NCBI GenBank assembly: GCA_035565615.1
Contig: DATMSB010000055.1
Location: 1-49,156 of the forward strand
Direction of reading: 5' to 3'
From: Vulgatibacter sp035565615
GTDB lineage: Bacteria > Myxococcota > Myxococcia > Myxococcales > Vulgatibacteraceae
Length of the DNA stretch: 49,156 bases
Each line of letters opens with the position of its first letter. Position 1 is the first letter of the stretch. Shown piece by piece: positions 1-9,724 of the stretch. Both the position numbers and the translations under genes were made by a program. The notes beneath the pieces were generated by a model. That model saw nothing but the letters and a program-made list of their open reading frames with translations, was not told the origin of the DNA and did no database searches.

Positions 1-537
1 CAGCTTCCCCACGAAGCGGATGAGCTCCATCGAGGCCCGCCGCGAGGAGAGGAGGAGAAGCCCGCCCGCGCAGATCGCCGCCACGGTGACGAGGGCCGCG
101 GTGCCTTCGGTGTAATACGTGGTGACACCCAGGGCTGCGAGCCCCAGGACCGCCAGCGCGTCGGTACCCCGCTCCGTCACCAGCGCCGGGACGGTGCGGG
201 TCAGGGGCGCGCCGGTGGCCTGGCGGACGAGGTAGGGCTTGAGGAGCTCGCCCGCCTTGCCCGGGGTGATGGTCATGGCGAGGCCCGCCACGAAGATGCC
301 AGCGTTCTCCCTCCTGCCCACCTTCACCCCGAGTCGCCGAAGCAGGTACTCCCACTTGGCGAACCGGAGCGCGTAGTTCAGGAGCGACAGCCCGAAGATC
401 GGCACCAGCAGCGGCAGCCGGAAGCGCGACAGCTCCCCCGCCACGGCGGGCAGCCCCGCCCACAGCGACAGCCCCAGGTAGAGGAGTGCGCCGGCGGCGA
501 TGCCGATGAGCGCCCAGCGGCGAAACCACGCGATCAA
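1..537 (-). CDS. Flippase-like (UPF0104/YbhN, LPG synthase TM region) membrane protein, partial
   Basis: This is the N-terminal 179 codons of an integral membrane protein; the rest lies beyond the left edge. Reading starts at TTG (535-537), one base past the TAG of the thioesterase gene, and no better start is visible. The sequence has a hydrophobic first helix, then LPLLVPIFGLSLLNYALRF-type helices. The stretch RENAGIFVAGLAMTITPGKAGELLKPYLV matches the conserved core (TPGKAGE) of the lysylphosphatidylglycerol synthase transmembrane/flippase-like family. Members are thought to move or modify envelope lipids, but the substrate cannot be read from sequence. The near-zero spacing suggests cotranscription with the thioesterase upstream. 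Confidence 0.75.
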   Translation of the reverse strand, partial: MIAWFRRWALIGIAAGALLYLGLSLWAGLPAVAGELSRFRLPLLVPIFGLSLLNYALRFAKWEYLLRRLGVKVGRRENAGIFVAGLAMTITPGKAGELLKPYLVRQATGAPLTRTVPALVTERGTDALAVLGLAALGVTTYYTEGTAALVTVAAICAGGLLLLSSRRASMELIRFVGKL

Positions 538-538
538 G

Positions 539-1006
539 CTAGCCCCAGCGGTGGTAGGCGGGGTGCCCCGGCTTCACGGCGACGAAGGTGCCGCGGGACG
601 AGGCGCAGACCTTGCCCCCGGCCTCGAGGGTGGCCTCGACCACCGCCCGATCCTCCGTCGACTCCACCACGTGCGAGCGCAGGTGCACCTCCTCGCCCGA
701 GGGGATGGGCCGGCGCAGCTTCACCGCGTACTCGGCGGTGACGGTGCACGGGGGCTCCGCGGCGCCGGCCTTCCGCATCAGGTGCCACGCGGCGGTCCAG
801 TTGCTGTGGCAGTCGAGGAGGGTGCCGGTGATGCCGCCGCTGAGCATCCCGGGGAAGGCCTCGTGGTGCTTCTCCGGCTGCCAGGCTGCGACCACCTCGT
901 CGCCCCGGGGCACGCTGCGGATCCGCAGGCCCTTCTCGTTGGCCGGGCCGCAGCCGAAGCAGATGCTGTTGGGCGCGTAGCGCTCCTGCAGGCTCTTTTC
1001 GCTCAT
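539..1006 (-). CDS. PaaI-type hotdog-fold thioesterase
   Basis: A 155-residue protein with the hotdog thioesterase layout. An N-terminal CFGCGPANEKGL motif is followed by FPGMLSGGITGTLLDCHSNW, which aligns with the HGG...LLD active-site helix of PaaI/YbgC-like enzymes, and then by a beta-rich half (TAEYAVKLRRPIPSGEEVH). The usual His of the HGG motif is Ser here, so activity or mechanism may differ. Family members hydrolyse acyl-CoA esters in the cytoplasm. It is divergent from the cyclophilin gene at 1146 and followed at once by the membrane protein at 537. The family call is firm; the substrate is unknown. Confidence 0.8.
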   Translation of the reverse strand: MSEKSLQERYAPNSICFGCGPANEKGLRIRSVPRGDEVVAAWQPEKHHEAFPGMLSGGITGTLLDCHSNWTAAWHLMRKAGAAEPPCTVTAEYAVKLRRPIPSGEEVHLRSHVVESTEDRAVVEATLEAGGKVCASSRGTFVAVKPGHPAYHRWG

Positions 1007-1145
1007 GATGGCGCGAGCCTACCGCATCCGGCCCGCGGCAGGGGGCGGCGGGCGCACGGCCGCTTTCCACCTCCCGGGCGATCCCTCGGATGATCTATGG
1101 TCGATCGCTCGTTGTCCGACCCGAAACCTCACCGGAGCACGCGAC

Positions 1146-1907
1146 GTGAACCAGCACAACCTCCTCCTCTCCCTCCTGGCGATCACGGCCCTGGCTGGCT
1201 GCAAGGAGAACGCGCCGGCCGCGAAGGAGGCCACACCGGCCGCCCAGCCCTCCGCCGCCACCCCTGCCGACACCCCCGCGAAGGCCGCCGAAGCGAAGGC
1301 GGAGCGCCCGCTGGAGGAGCTGCGGCCGGAGCTCCTCGACCCCGCCGCCGTCGCCGCCAAGACCCCGGCGGTGCCGGACGTCTTCCGCGTCCGCTTCCAC
1401 ACCACCAAGGGCGACTTCGTGGTGGAGGCGAGGAAGGAGTGGGCGCCCCGGGGCGCCGAGCGCTTCTACCAGCTCGTCTACGGCGGCTTCTTCACCGACG
1501 TGGCCTTCTTCCGGGCGATCCAGGGCTTCATGGTGCAGTTCGGGATCAACGGCTCGCCGGCCGTCGCGCAGGCGTGGAAGGAGGCCGTCTTCCCGGACGA
1601 TCCGGTGAAGCAGGAGAACCGGCGCGGCATGATCTCGTTCGCGACCTCGGGCCCGAACTCGCGCACCACGCAGATGTTCATCAACTTCGTGGACAACCTC
1701 CGCCTCGACGAGATGGGGTTCGCGCCGTTCGCGAAGGTCGTCGAGGGGATGGACGTCGTCGACTCGCTCTACACCGGCTACGGCGAGGGAGTGCCGGCCG
1801 GCCGCGGGCCCAGCCAGGGGCGCATCCACGCGGAGGGGAACGCGTTCCTGCGCAAGGCCTACCCCGAGCTGGACTACATCAAGTCGGCCACGATCCTCGG
1901 CGACTGA
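1146..1907 (+). CDS. Cyclophilin-type peptidyl-prolyl isomerase lipoprotein
   Basis: A 253-residue protein from GTG at 1146. I chose this start because it gives a clean lipoprotein signal, LLLSLLAITALAGC with the lipidated Cys at residue 19; reading further upstream adds only Arg/Gly-rich filler. An Ala/Pro/Lys-rich linker to about residue 80 leads to a cyclophilin domain with FRAIQGFMVQFG (catalytic Arg and FMVQ), GMISFATSGPNSRTTQMFINF and FAKVVEGMDVVDSL. It should catalyse prolyl isomerisation in the periplasm while tethered to a membrane. A strong hairpin at 2066-2105 separates it from the convergent RCC1 lipoprotein. Confidence 0.88.
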   Translation: MNQHNLLLSLLAITALAGCKENAPAAKEATPAAQPSAATPADTPAKAAEAKAERPLEELRPELLDPAAVAAKTPAVPDVFRVRFHTTKGDFVVEARKEWAPRGAERFYQLVYGGFFTDVAFFRAIQGFMVQFGINGSPAVAQAWKEAVFPDDPVKQENRRGMISFATSGPNSRTTQMFINFVDNLRLDEMGFAPFAKVVEGMDVVDSLYTGYGEGVPAGRGPSQGRIHAEGNAFLRKAYPELDYIKSATILGD

Positions 1908-2065
1908 TCGTCCCGAGGCGGGTCGATCGCCCGCGCCGCGCGAAGCGCCCCGGGTCCGGGCGAAGCGCCCACACCGCGTGAAGCGGCACCCGGGCGAGCC
2001 GGTGCCCGCCGCACCCCGCACGCGTGAACGGGCAGCGGGCGCAGGCGAACGCCCGGGGCGAACGC

Positions 2066-2105
2066 GACGACGCCCCGCCCGATCGATCCCGGGCGAGGCG
2101 TCGTC
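2066..2105. terminator. Bidirectional hairpin terminator
   Basis: Arms 2066-2081 and 2090-2105 pair over 16 bp with one mismatch around an 8-base loop. It lies between the ends of two convergent genes (cyclophilin and RCC1 lipoprotein), so it could serve both. There is no long T run. Confidence 0.65.
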
Positions 2106-2126
2106 CTCCTCACGAGCGCGCTTCGA

Positions 2127-5100
2127 TCAGGGCTGCCGCGGCGCCTGCCCCTCGGCGTTCCGGCCCCAGCAGTCGATCCGCCCGTCGGTGTGGATGCCGC
2201 AGGCGTGGTCGGCGCCGGCGCTCACCGCCTTGTACGTCCCCGCCGGGACGGCGAGCCGCCCATCGGCGCTGCTGCCCCAGCACGCGACGGTGCCGTTGGT
2301 GCGCAGCCCGCAGGTGTGGCGCGTTCCCGCGCTCACCCGGAGGAACGAGCCGGAGGGCCGGCTCGTCTGGCCGTAGCTGTTGTTCCCCCAGCAGACGACC
2401 GAGCCACCGCTCTGCTGCACCGCACAGGTGTGATCGTCGCCCGCCGTGATGTCGACGATCCGCCCCAGGTTGTTCGGGATGCGCGTCTGGTTGTTGGACG
2501 AGCTGCCCCAGCACTCGGCGCGATCGTTGTCGTTGATCGCGCAGGTATGCCTGCCGCCGGCGCTGACCACGGCCCTCCAGTCGACGCCGAACCAGGGCGG
2601 GCTGCTGCGGTTGCTCCCGTCGTTCCCCCAGCACTCCATGTCCCGACCCGATCGACGGACGCCGCAGGTGTGCGCCTCGCCCGCGCTGATCGCCTGGAAG
2701 GCGTCGAGGTTGGGCGGCCTCGCCTGGCGGTCGCCGTCGTGGCCCCAGCACTGGACCCGCCGATCCGTCCGCAGGCCGCAGGTATGCCTGCCGCCGGCGG
2801 CGATGCTCAAGAGCCGGATCCCGCTGGGGACGTTGGACCTGCCGTCGGCGGTGGAGCCCCAGCACACGGCGCTGCCGTCGCTGCGCACGCCGCAGGTGTG
2901 CCGGGCCCCGGCGCTCACGCCGGAGAAGCTGAGCGCCATCGCCCGCGCCGGCGTCGACCACCCGGACACCTCGCTGCTGGCGAAGGCGAGCCGGTAGTAC
3001 CGCCCCTCGTCGAGGGGGTTGGTCTTGTCCAGGGTGGCCGCGTCCGTCGCGCCCGGCAGGTCGGCGTAGGCCCCGTCGCTGTCCGCCGCCGATCGCTGCC
3101 ACTGGAAGGTGAGGTCGGGGACGGGGCCGCCGCCCCGAAAGCCCATGGTCGCCGCGGAGACCGGCCCAGGGCCGGCGGCGGTCACGGCGCGCACCTCGTA
3201 GGTGGACGGCGGGGCGGGCGCGAACGCGGGCGGCGCGACGAGGTCCAGCTCGATGAAGCCGAGGACGTCGTTGGGCTGCGCCGTCGCCACCGCCGAGACG
3301 TCGCCGTGGGGCGCGCTGGTGTCGTCGTAGCTCGTGCCGAGGCCGGCGGTCATCCACGAGCCCTGATCCCGGCTCACCTCGTACCCGACGATCGCGGGCT
3401 CGAGGCGGCGGGCCTGGGCCGGCGCGGACGGCGCCGTGGGCCCGACGTCGGTGTCGGCGATCACCGCGTACTGGTGGAGCGCCCCCGGCTCCGTCGCCGC
3501 CGGCGCCCACGTCACCGTCACCCCGTCGAGGCGGGTGCCCTGCGAGGCGACGACGGCGGTGGGCTCGCGGAGGGTCCCGGGCGATGCGCCGCCGTCGGTG
3601 AAGGTCGTGGCCGCGGTGGAGGCGATCTCGATCCCGTCGCGGAGCACCCGGTAGCCGAGGATGGCGGGCGGGATCCGCGCGGCCGGCGTGGTCTCGGAGT
3701 TGAGCGCCGGGCCCATGTCGGTGGCGGCGACCACGGTGTAGGCGTGGGTGGCGCCGGCGTGGACCACGGCGGCCGTCCAGTCGAGCTGGACCGAGTCGAC
3801 GTCGCCAGCCGCCGCGAGCCCCGTCGGGGCGTCGACGGAGCCCGCGCTCGCCGCGTCCTCGTGGCTGGTGGCGCCGGCGGGGAGGGTGGCGATCGACGCC
3901 CCGTCCCGCATCACCGTGTACCCGGTGATCGCCGGGGCGGTCCGGGCGGCGGAGACCGGCGCCGACGCGGCGCCCGACACGGCGCCGGCGATGGGAAGGA
4001 CCGTGTAGGCGTGCGGGCTCCCGCCCTGCGCCGAAGGAGGCGTCCAGTCGAGGCGGATCGCGTCGACCCGGGGCGCGAGGGCGAGGGAGAGGGTGCCGAC
4101 GAAGGATCCCGCGCCGGCCTGGACGTCGTCATACGAGGTCGCGCTGGCGGGGAGCGTGGCGACGGCGGCGCCGTCCCGCGCGATCTGGAACGCCGAGAGC
4201 GCCGGCGCCGCGCGCTGGCCGGTCTTGGGCGACGAGGTCTTCGCGGCCCCCGTGTCGATCTGGGTGTCGAGGGTGTAGACGTGGGTCGTCCCCGGGCTGG
4301 TGGTGGGCGCCTGCCAGCGGAGCTCGATCGATCCCACGCCGGCGTTCACGGTGACGGGTCCCATGGCGCCGATGGTGCCCGGCGCGGCGCCGTCGTCGTC
4401 GAACGCGGTGGCGCTCGGCGCGAGGGTCGCGATCGACGCGCCGTCCCGGTACAGCCGGTAACCCACGATGGCGGGATCGACGCGGCCGGCCACGACCTCG
4501 GGGGACGCGACCGCCGAAGAGCCGGCGAGGACGTAGAGCTCGTAGGAGCGCGACTGCCCCGACGTCGTGGTCGCGGGCTGCCAGCTCAGGCCCACCGAGT
4601 CGACGCCCGCCGAGACCTGGAGCTCGGCGGCGGTCGCGTCGCCGGCGGTGGCCGAGGTGTCGTCGTAGGTGCGGTGGGCGGCGGTGAGGGAGACGAGCGG
4701 CATCCAGTCCCGATCGATCCGATAACCGGTGATCGAGGGCGCGGTCCGGGCTGCGGGAAGCTCGAGGGAAGCCACCGCGGTGCCGACGGCGGTGATCGCC
4801 TTCACCTGGTAGAGGTGGCTCGGCCCCGGGTGCACCGCGGGCGCCTCCCAGCGGAGCGTGACGCTCTGGGCGTTCGGCCGCACCTCGAGCACCGGCGCGT
4901 CCACCGTCCCGGGGAGGGCGCCGACGTCGCGGTAGGAGGTCGTCCCCGGCGGCAGGACGGCGATCTCCACCCCGTCGCGGGTGACGATGTACTGCGACAG
5001 CGACGACGCGCTCGAGCCGGACGCGCTCGCGGGACCCGAGCGCTGCCCGTCGGCGCGGACGGCCACCACCTGCCAGGTGTGGAAGCTCGATCCCACCGTG

Positions 5101-6512
5101 GAGGGAGGCTGCCACCGCAGGTCGATGGCCTCGGCGCTCGGGGTGAGGCCGAGCGCCGGCGGATCGAGCTGGGACGAGGCGCCCCGATCCTCGTACGTGG
5201 TCACCGAGGGGGGCAGCCGCGCGATCTCCACGCCGTCCCGGAGCACGACGTACTCCGCCACCGCCGGCGCCCCGCGGGAGGCGGTGGCGATGCTGGAGGC
5301 GGTCGCCTGCCCCAGGTCGGAGGCGGCGACGAGCTCGTAGCGGTAGGTACCGCCCTGGCTGCCAGCGGGCGGCGCCCAGGTGAGGGTGGTGCCCGTCGCG
5401 GTGTTGGCGAGTGTGAGCGCGGTGGGCGATCCCAGGACGCCGGAGGCGGCGCCGGTGTCCACGAAGGAGGAGGCGGTGGGGGGCAGCGAGGCGACGAGGA
5501 CACCGTCGCGCAGGACGCGGTACGCGGTGACCACCGGGGCGCTGCGGTGCCCTCCGGCGGTGGCGGGGAGCCCCACCGAGTCCGCGGTCACCGCCATCAC
5601 GCCATAGGTGTGCTCGAAGCCCGGAAGGGCGGTCGCGCTGCTCCACTCCAGCCGGATCCCCTCGTCCTCCTCCGTCGCCGTGAACGCCGCCGACGGCGCG
5701 AGGGTGCCGGAGATGGCGCCGGTGTCCTCGTAGGAGAGGACGGAGGCCGGGACGCTGGCGATCGGCCGGCCGTCGCGCTCGATCAGGTAGCCGAGGATCT
5801 CGCCGGCGAGGCGGGCACCGCGCCTTCCGGCGGACGCCTCGGTGGTCCCCACCTCCGAGACCGCCTCGATCGTGTAGAGGTACGACACGCCGGCGTGCAC
5901 GCCGGGCTCGCTCCAGCTCAAGCTGACCGAGGCCTCGCCCGCCTTGACCTTCAGCCCGGCCGGCGGCTCCGCGGCGCCGGGGGCGAGCGCCACGTCGTCG
6001 TATGAGGAGGCGGTGGGCGGCAGGGTGGCGAGGACGGCCCCGTCGCGGCGGACGACGTAGCCGGTGATCGCCGGCTCGCCCCGGCTCCCCACCGCGGCCT
6101 CCGAGCGGCGCTCCACGCCGACGTAGTCGGCGACCACGGTGTAGCTGTGGCTCGCGCCCTCGTGGGTGGCGGGCGCGGTCCACTCCACCGTCACCCGATC
6201 CCGCTCCGATCGGATCTCCGGCGGCCGCGGCGTCTCCACCATCCCCGCGGCGGCCGAGGTGTCGAGGTACGTGGTTCGGTTCGAGGCGACGACGGCGATC
6301 TCGACGCCGTCCCGCTCGATCCGGAACGAGGTGAGCTCCGACCCCTCCGGCATCGACCAGTCGAGGCGCACGTGGTCGGCCAACCCCTTCGTCGCCGTGA
6401 GGCCGAAGGGCGAGAGCATGTTCGCCACCGGCGCATTCACGAGCTTCCCTCGATCGTCCCCGCACGAATAAAGGAGCCCGACCGCACAGGCTGCGGACAG
6501 AAATCGTCTCAT
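2127..6512 (-). CDS. Giant fn3-like/RCC1-repeat lipoprotein
   Basis: A 1461-residue surface or periplasmic lipoprotein. ATG at 6510-6512 has GGAGG about 10 bases upstream and gives a signal peptide with LLYSC (Cys17). Residues from about 35 to 1130 hold 12 repeats of roughly 90 residues with an fn3-like pattern (YxVxRDGxxIAxLPxxxTSYxD...VxLxWxAP...YxVxA). A short Ig-like stretch follows. From about residue 1197 to the end are seven RCC1-type units (VSAGxxHTCGxxxxGxxxCWG), each with two Cys likely to form a disulfide. RCC1 repeats usually fold as a beta-propeller and fn3 repeats as a rod. No catalytic motif is visible; a role in adhesion or surface recognition is only inferred. It is divergent from nfu. 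Confidence 0.82.
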   Translation of the reverse strand: MRRFLSAACAVGLLYSCGDDRGKLVNAPVANMLSPFGLTATKGLADHVRLDWSMPEGSELTSFRIERDGVEIAVVASNRTTYLDTSAAAGMVETPRPPEIRSERDRVTVEWTAPATHEGASHSYTVVADYVGVERRSEAAVGSRGEPAITGYVVRRDGAVLATLPPTASSYDDVALAPGAAEPPAGLKVKAGEASVSLSWSEPGVHAGVSYLYTIEAVSEVGTTEASAGRRGARLAGEILGYLIERDGRPIASVPASVLSYEDTGAISGTLAPSAAFTATEEDEGIRLEWSSATALPGFEHTYGVMAVTADSVGLPATAGGHRSAPVVTAYRVLRDGVLVASLPPTASSFVDTGAASGVLGSPTALTLANTATGTTLTWAPPAGSQGGTYRYELVAASDLGQATASSIATASRGAPAVAEYVVLRDGVEIARLPPSVTTYEDRGASSQLDPPALGLTPSAEAIDLRWQPPSTVGSSFHTWQVVAVRADGQRSGPASASGSSASSLSQYIVTRDGVEIAVLPPGTTSYRDVGALPGTVDAPVLEVRPNAQSVTLRWEAPAVHPGPSHLYQVKAITAVGTAVASLELPAARTAPSITGYRIDRDWMPLVSLTAAHRTYDDTSATAGDATAAELQVSAGVDSVGLSWQPATTTSGQSRSYELYVLAGSSAVASPEVVAGRVDPAIVGYRLYRDGASIATLAPSATAFDDDGAAPGTIGAMGPVTVNAGVGSIELRWQAPTTSPGTTHVYTLDTQIDTGAAKTSSPKTGQRAAPALSAFQIARDGAAVATLPASATSYDDVQAGAGSFVGTLSLALAPRVDAIRLDWTPPSAQGGSPHAYTVLPIAGAVSGAASAPVSAARTAPAITGYTVMRDGASIATLPAGATSHEDAASAGSVDAPTGLAAAGDVDSVQLDWTAAVVHAGATHAYTVVAATDMGPALNSETTPAARIPPAILGYRVLRDGIEIASTAATTFTDGGASPGTLREPTAVVASQGTRLDGVTVTWAPAATEPGALHQYAVIADTDVGPTAPSAPAQARRLEPAIVGYEVSRDQGSWMTAGLGTSYDDTSAPHGDVSAVATAQPNDVLGFIELDLVAPPAFAPAPPSTYEVRAVTAAGPGPVSAATMGFRGGGPVPDLTFQWQRSAADSDGAYADLPGATDAATLDKTNPLDEGRYYRLAFASSEVSGWSTPARAMALSFSGVSAGARHTCGVRSDGSAVCWGSTADGRSNVPSGIRLLSIAAGGRHTCGLRTDRRVQCWGHDGDRQARPPNLDAFQAISAGEAHTCGVRRSGRDMECWGNDGSNRSSPPWFGVDWRAVVSAGGRHTCAINDNDRAECWGSSSNNQTRIPNNLGRIVDITAGDDHTCAVQQSGGSVVCWGNNSYGQTSRPSGSFLRVSAGTRHTCGLRTNGTVACWGSSADGRLAVPAGTYKAVSAGADHACGIHTDGRIDCWGRNAEGQAPRQP

Positions 6513-6736
6513 CTTGCAGTTCCCTCCCACGGCCCGAGATGTGGCCTGCCCATCTCCCGAGCAAGCGGGCGCCTCCTGGGTGGAGCTGGATTTGATGGGG
6601 CACACGGTCGGGGCTATGGAAGGGAGGGGGCGCGGGCAGGCTCGCCAGCGGACCTTCCGGGCGGGAAGAGGAAGGAAAATCCGGGACGGAGCCGTTATAG
6701 AGAGATCGAGAACCCGAGCGAGCGAGGACGAAGACG

Positions 6737-7303
6737 ATGCAGGCGCACATGCAGGATCCCATCCGGTTGGAGTTCACGCCCAACCCCCAGACGCTGAAGT
6801 ACGTGGTCGGGCGCCAGCTCCTCCCCAGGGGCACGGCGAACTTCCTCGATCGGGCGTCCGCGGAGTCCTCGCCCCTGCCGCACCGGCTCTTCGACGTGGC
6901 GGGGGTGCAGGCGGTGATGGTGGGGCCGAACTTCGTCACCGTCACCATGGCGCCGGACGCGGACGCCGCGGCCCTCCACGACGAGGTGCACATGGCGCTG
7001 CACACCCACCTCGACTCGGGCGAGCATCCGGTCGATCCGTCCGCGCTGGAGGCGAGCAAGTCCGGCGCGAACGACGATCCGGTCACCGCCCGCATCCGCG
7101 AAATCATCGACGACGAGGTGCGGCCCGCGGTCGCCATGGACGGCGGGGACATCACCTTCGAGCGGTTCCAGGACGGGGTGGTCTACGTCTACATGATGGG
7201 CTCGTGCTCGTCGTGCCCCAGCTCGACCGCCACCCTGAAGATGGGGATCGAGAGCCGCCTCCGAGAGGAGATCCCCGAGGTCGTCGAGGTCGTCCAGATC
7301 TGA
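6737..7303 (+). CDS. Nfu-type Fe-S cluster scaffold protein
   Basis: A 188-residue protein with two domains. Residues 9-85 match the Nfu N-terminal domain (FTPNPQTLKYVVGR...). Residues 113-188 are the NifU-like C-terminal domain, with MDGGDI and the cluster-binding pair C157-SS-C160 (MGSCSSCPSSTATLKMGIE). The protein should carry a [4Fe-4S] cluster on a CxxC-bridged dimer and hand it to apo-enzymes; several Fe-S proteins are encoded in this window. A GAGGAC sequence precedes ATG 6737; a second ATG at 6749 is possible. The neighbours are not nif genes, so this is a housekeeping scaffold. A good terminator follows. Confidence 0.9.
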   Translation: MQAHMQDPIRLEFTPNPQTLKYVVGRQLLPRGTANFLDRASAESSPLPHRLFDVAGVQAVMVGPNFVTVTMAPDADAAALHDEVHMALHTHLDSGEHPVDPSALEASKSGANDDPVTARIREIIDDEVRPAVAMDGGDITFERFQDGVVYVYMMGSCSSCPSSTATLKMGIESRLREEIPEVVEVVQI

Positions 7304-7334
7304 TCCCGCGCGAAGAGCGCGCTCGCTCACGAGG

Positions 7335-7361
7335 CGGCCCGGCTCCATCGCCGGGCCGTTT
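7335..7361 (+). terminator. Rho-independent terminator of nfu gene
   Basis: A perfect 9-bp GC stem (7335-7343 with 7350-7358), a six-base loop, then TTT. It lies 32 bases after the nfu stop codon. Confidence 0.75.
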
Positions 7362-7434
7362 CTCGTTCTGGGCGAGGCCGTTTCCCGCAGCAGCGCCCAT
7401 GGCCACCTTTCCCGGGAGTACCCAGGAGGGAAAC

Positions 7435-7734
7435 ATGGCCTTTGGAACGGGCGAGCGCCCGGAGCGGAGCCCCGCCGCGATCCTTCAGCAGGTGGAATAT
7501 CCCGCGCGCCGCGACGATCTGGTCCTCGCCGCCGAGGACGCCGAGGCGCCGGTCGAAACCATCAACTTCCTCAAGTGGCTCCCCGACCGCGAGTACGCGA
7601 GCGCCGAAGAGGCGCTGCGCTGGTTCGCCGAGGCCGAGGCGCGCGCCGGCATGGGCACCCGCGACGTGTACCACCGCGGCGACATCGGCAAGGAGATGAC
7701 GGAGCCGCCCGGAGAGCACCCGCACCACCCCTAG
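7435..7734 (+). CDS. DUF2795 domain protein
   Basis: A 99-residue cytoplasmic protein. AGGAGG at 7424-7429 sits five bases before ATG 7435. Residues 40-75 (ETINFLKWLPDREYASAEEA) carry the LPxxxYxSxEE pattern of DUF2795, a small helical domain of unknown function common in actinobacteria and myxobacteria. The tail is short and His/Pro-rich. The last 13 codons, the stop and 26 bases beyond it are repeated exactly 174 bases downstream. No function can be given. Confidence 0.75.
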   Translation: MAFGTGERPERSPAAILQQVEYPARRDDLVLAAEDAEAPVETINFLKWLPDREYASAEEALRWFAEAEARAGMGTRDVYHRGDIGKEMTEPPGEHPHHP

Positions 7735-7760
7735 GGATCCGCGGTCGCGACGAAGTCGCG
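7693..7760 (+). repeat. 68-bp perfect direct repeat, copy 1
   Basis: Identical to 7867-7934. It covers the last 14 codons (with stop) of the DUF2795 gene plus 26 bases, which end in a small hairpin (GCGAC-gaa-GTCGC). Confidence 0.95.
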
Positions 7761-7821
7761 AACGCACGCGAAGCCGAAGGCGAAGCAGACCAAGAAGCGC
7801 TTCTCGCGCGAAGCGCGAGTC

Positions 7822-7860
7822 GAAGGGACCGGACCCGCCTCGCGCGGGGCCGATCCCTTC
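7822..7860. terminator. Hairpin between the two 68-bp repeats
   Basis: Arms 7822-7838 and 7844-7860 pair over 17 bp with two mismatches and a five-base loop. It may terminate the DUF2795 transcript or be part of the duplicated element. No T run follows. Confidence 0.5.
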
Positions 7861-7866
7861 GGGCGC

Positions 7867-7934
7867 GAGATGACGGAGCCGCCCGGAGAGCACCCGCACC
7901 ACCCCTAGGGATCCGCGGTCGCGACGAAGTCGCG
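7867..7934 (+). repeat. 68-bp perfect direct repeat, copy 2
   Basis: An exact copy of 7693-7760, lying in non-coding DNA 62 bases before prfC. It still reads as the last codons of the DUF2795 gene and its stop but has no gene body, so it is a remnant or a duplicated 3' element. Confidence 0.95.
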
Positions 7935-7995
7935 CCCCGCCGCGGAAACGATCCTCTCGCCGGCCGCGTTGGACTTCGGTTAGAAGCCAACCACC

Positions 7996-9621
<1,626 letters not shown>

Positions 9622-9724
9622 TCGGGCCCGCGGCGGCGCCCGCGCGTTCACGGTTCGACGGAACCTTCGGCAGAAAGCGGAGACCGACCGGGGATCCTCG
9701 TCAGGGTGGGTCTAGACTGGCACG

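Noticed and set aside
1930..2064. Degenerate GCGAA-type short repeats after the cyclophilin gene
   Set aside because: Units are irregular in sequence and spacing; likely just high-GC low complexity.
2190..6005. A 1271-codon open frame antisense to the RCC1/fn3 lipoprotein
   Set aside because: It is a GC-bias shadow: low-complexity Arg/Gly/Val protein with no domain, while the opposite strand has clear repeats and a lipoprotein signal.
6737..7303. nifU as evidence for nitrogen fixation
   Set aside because: Only the Nfu N- and C-terminal domains are present and no nif genes are nearby.
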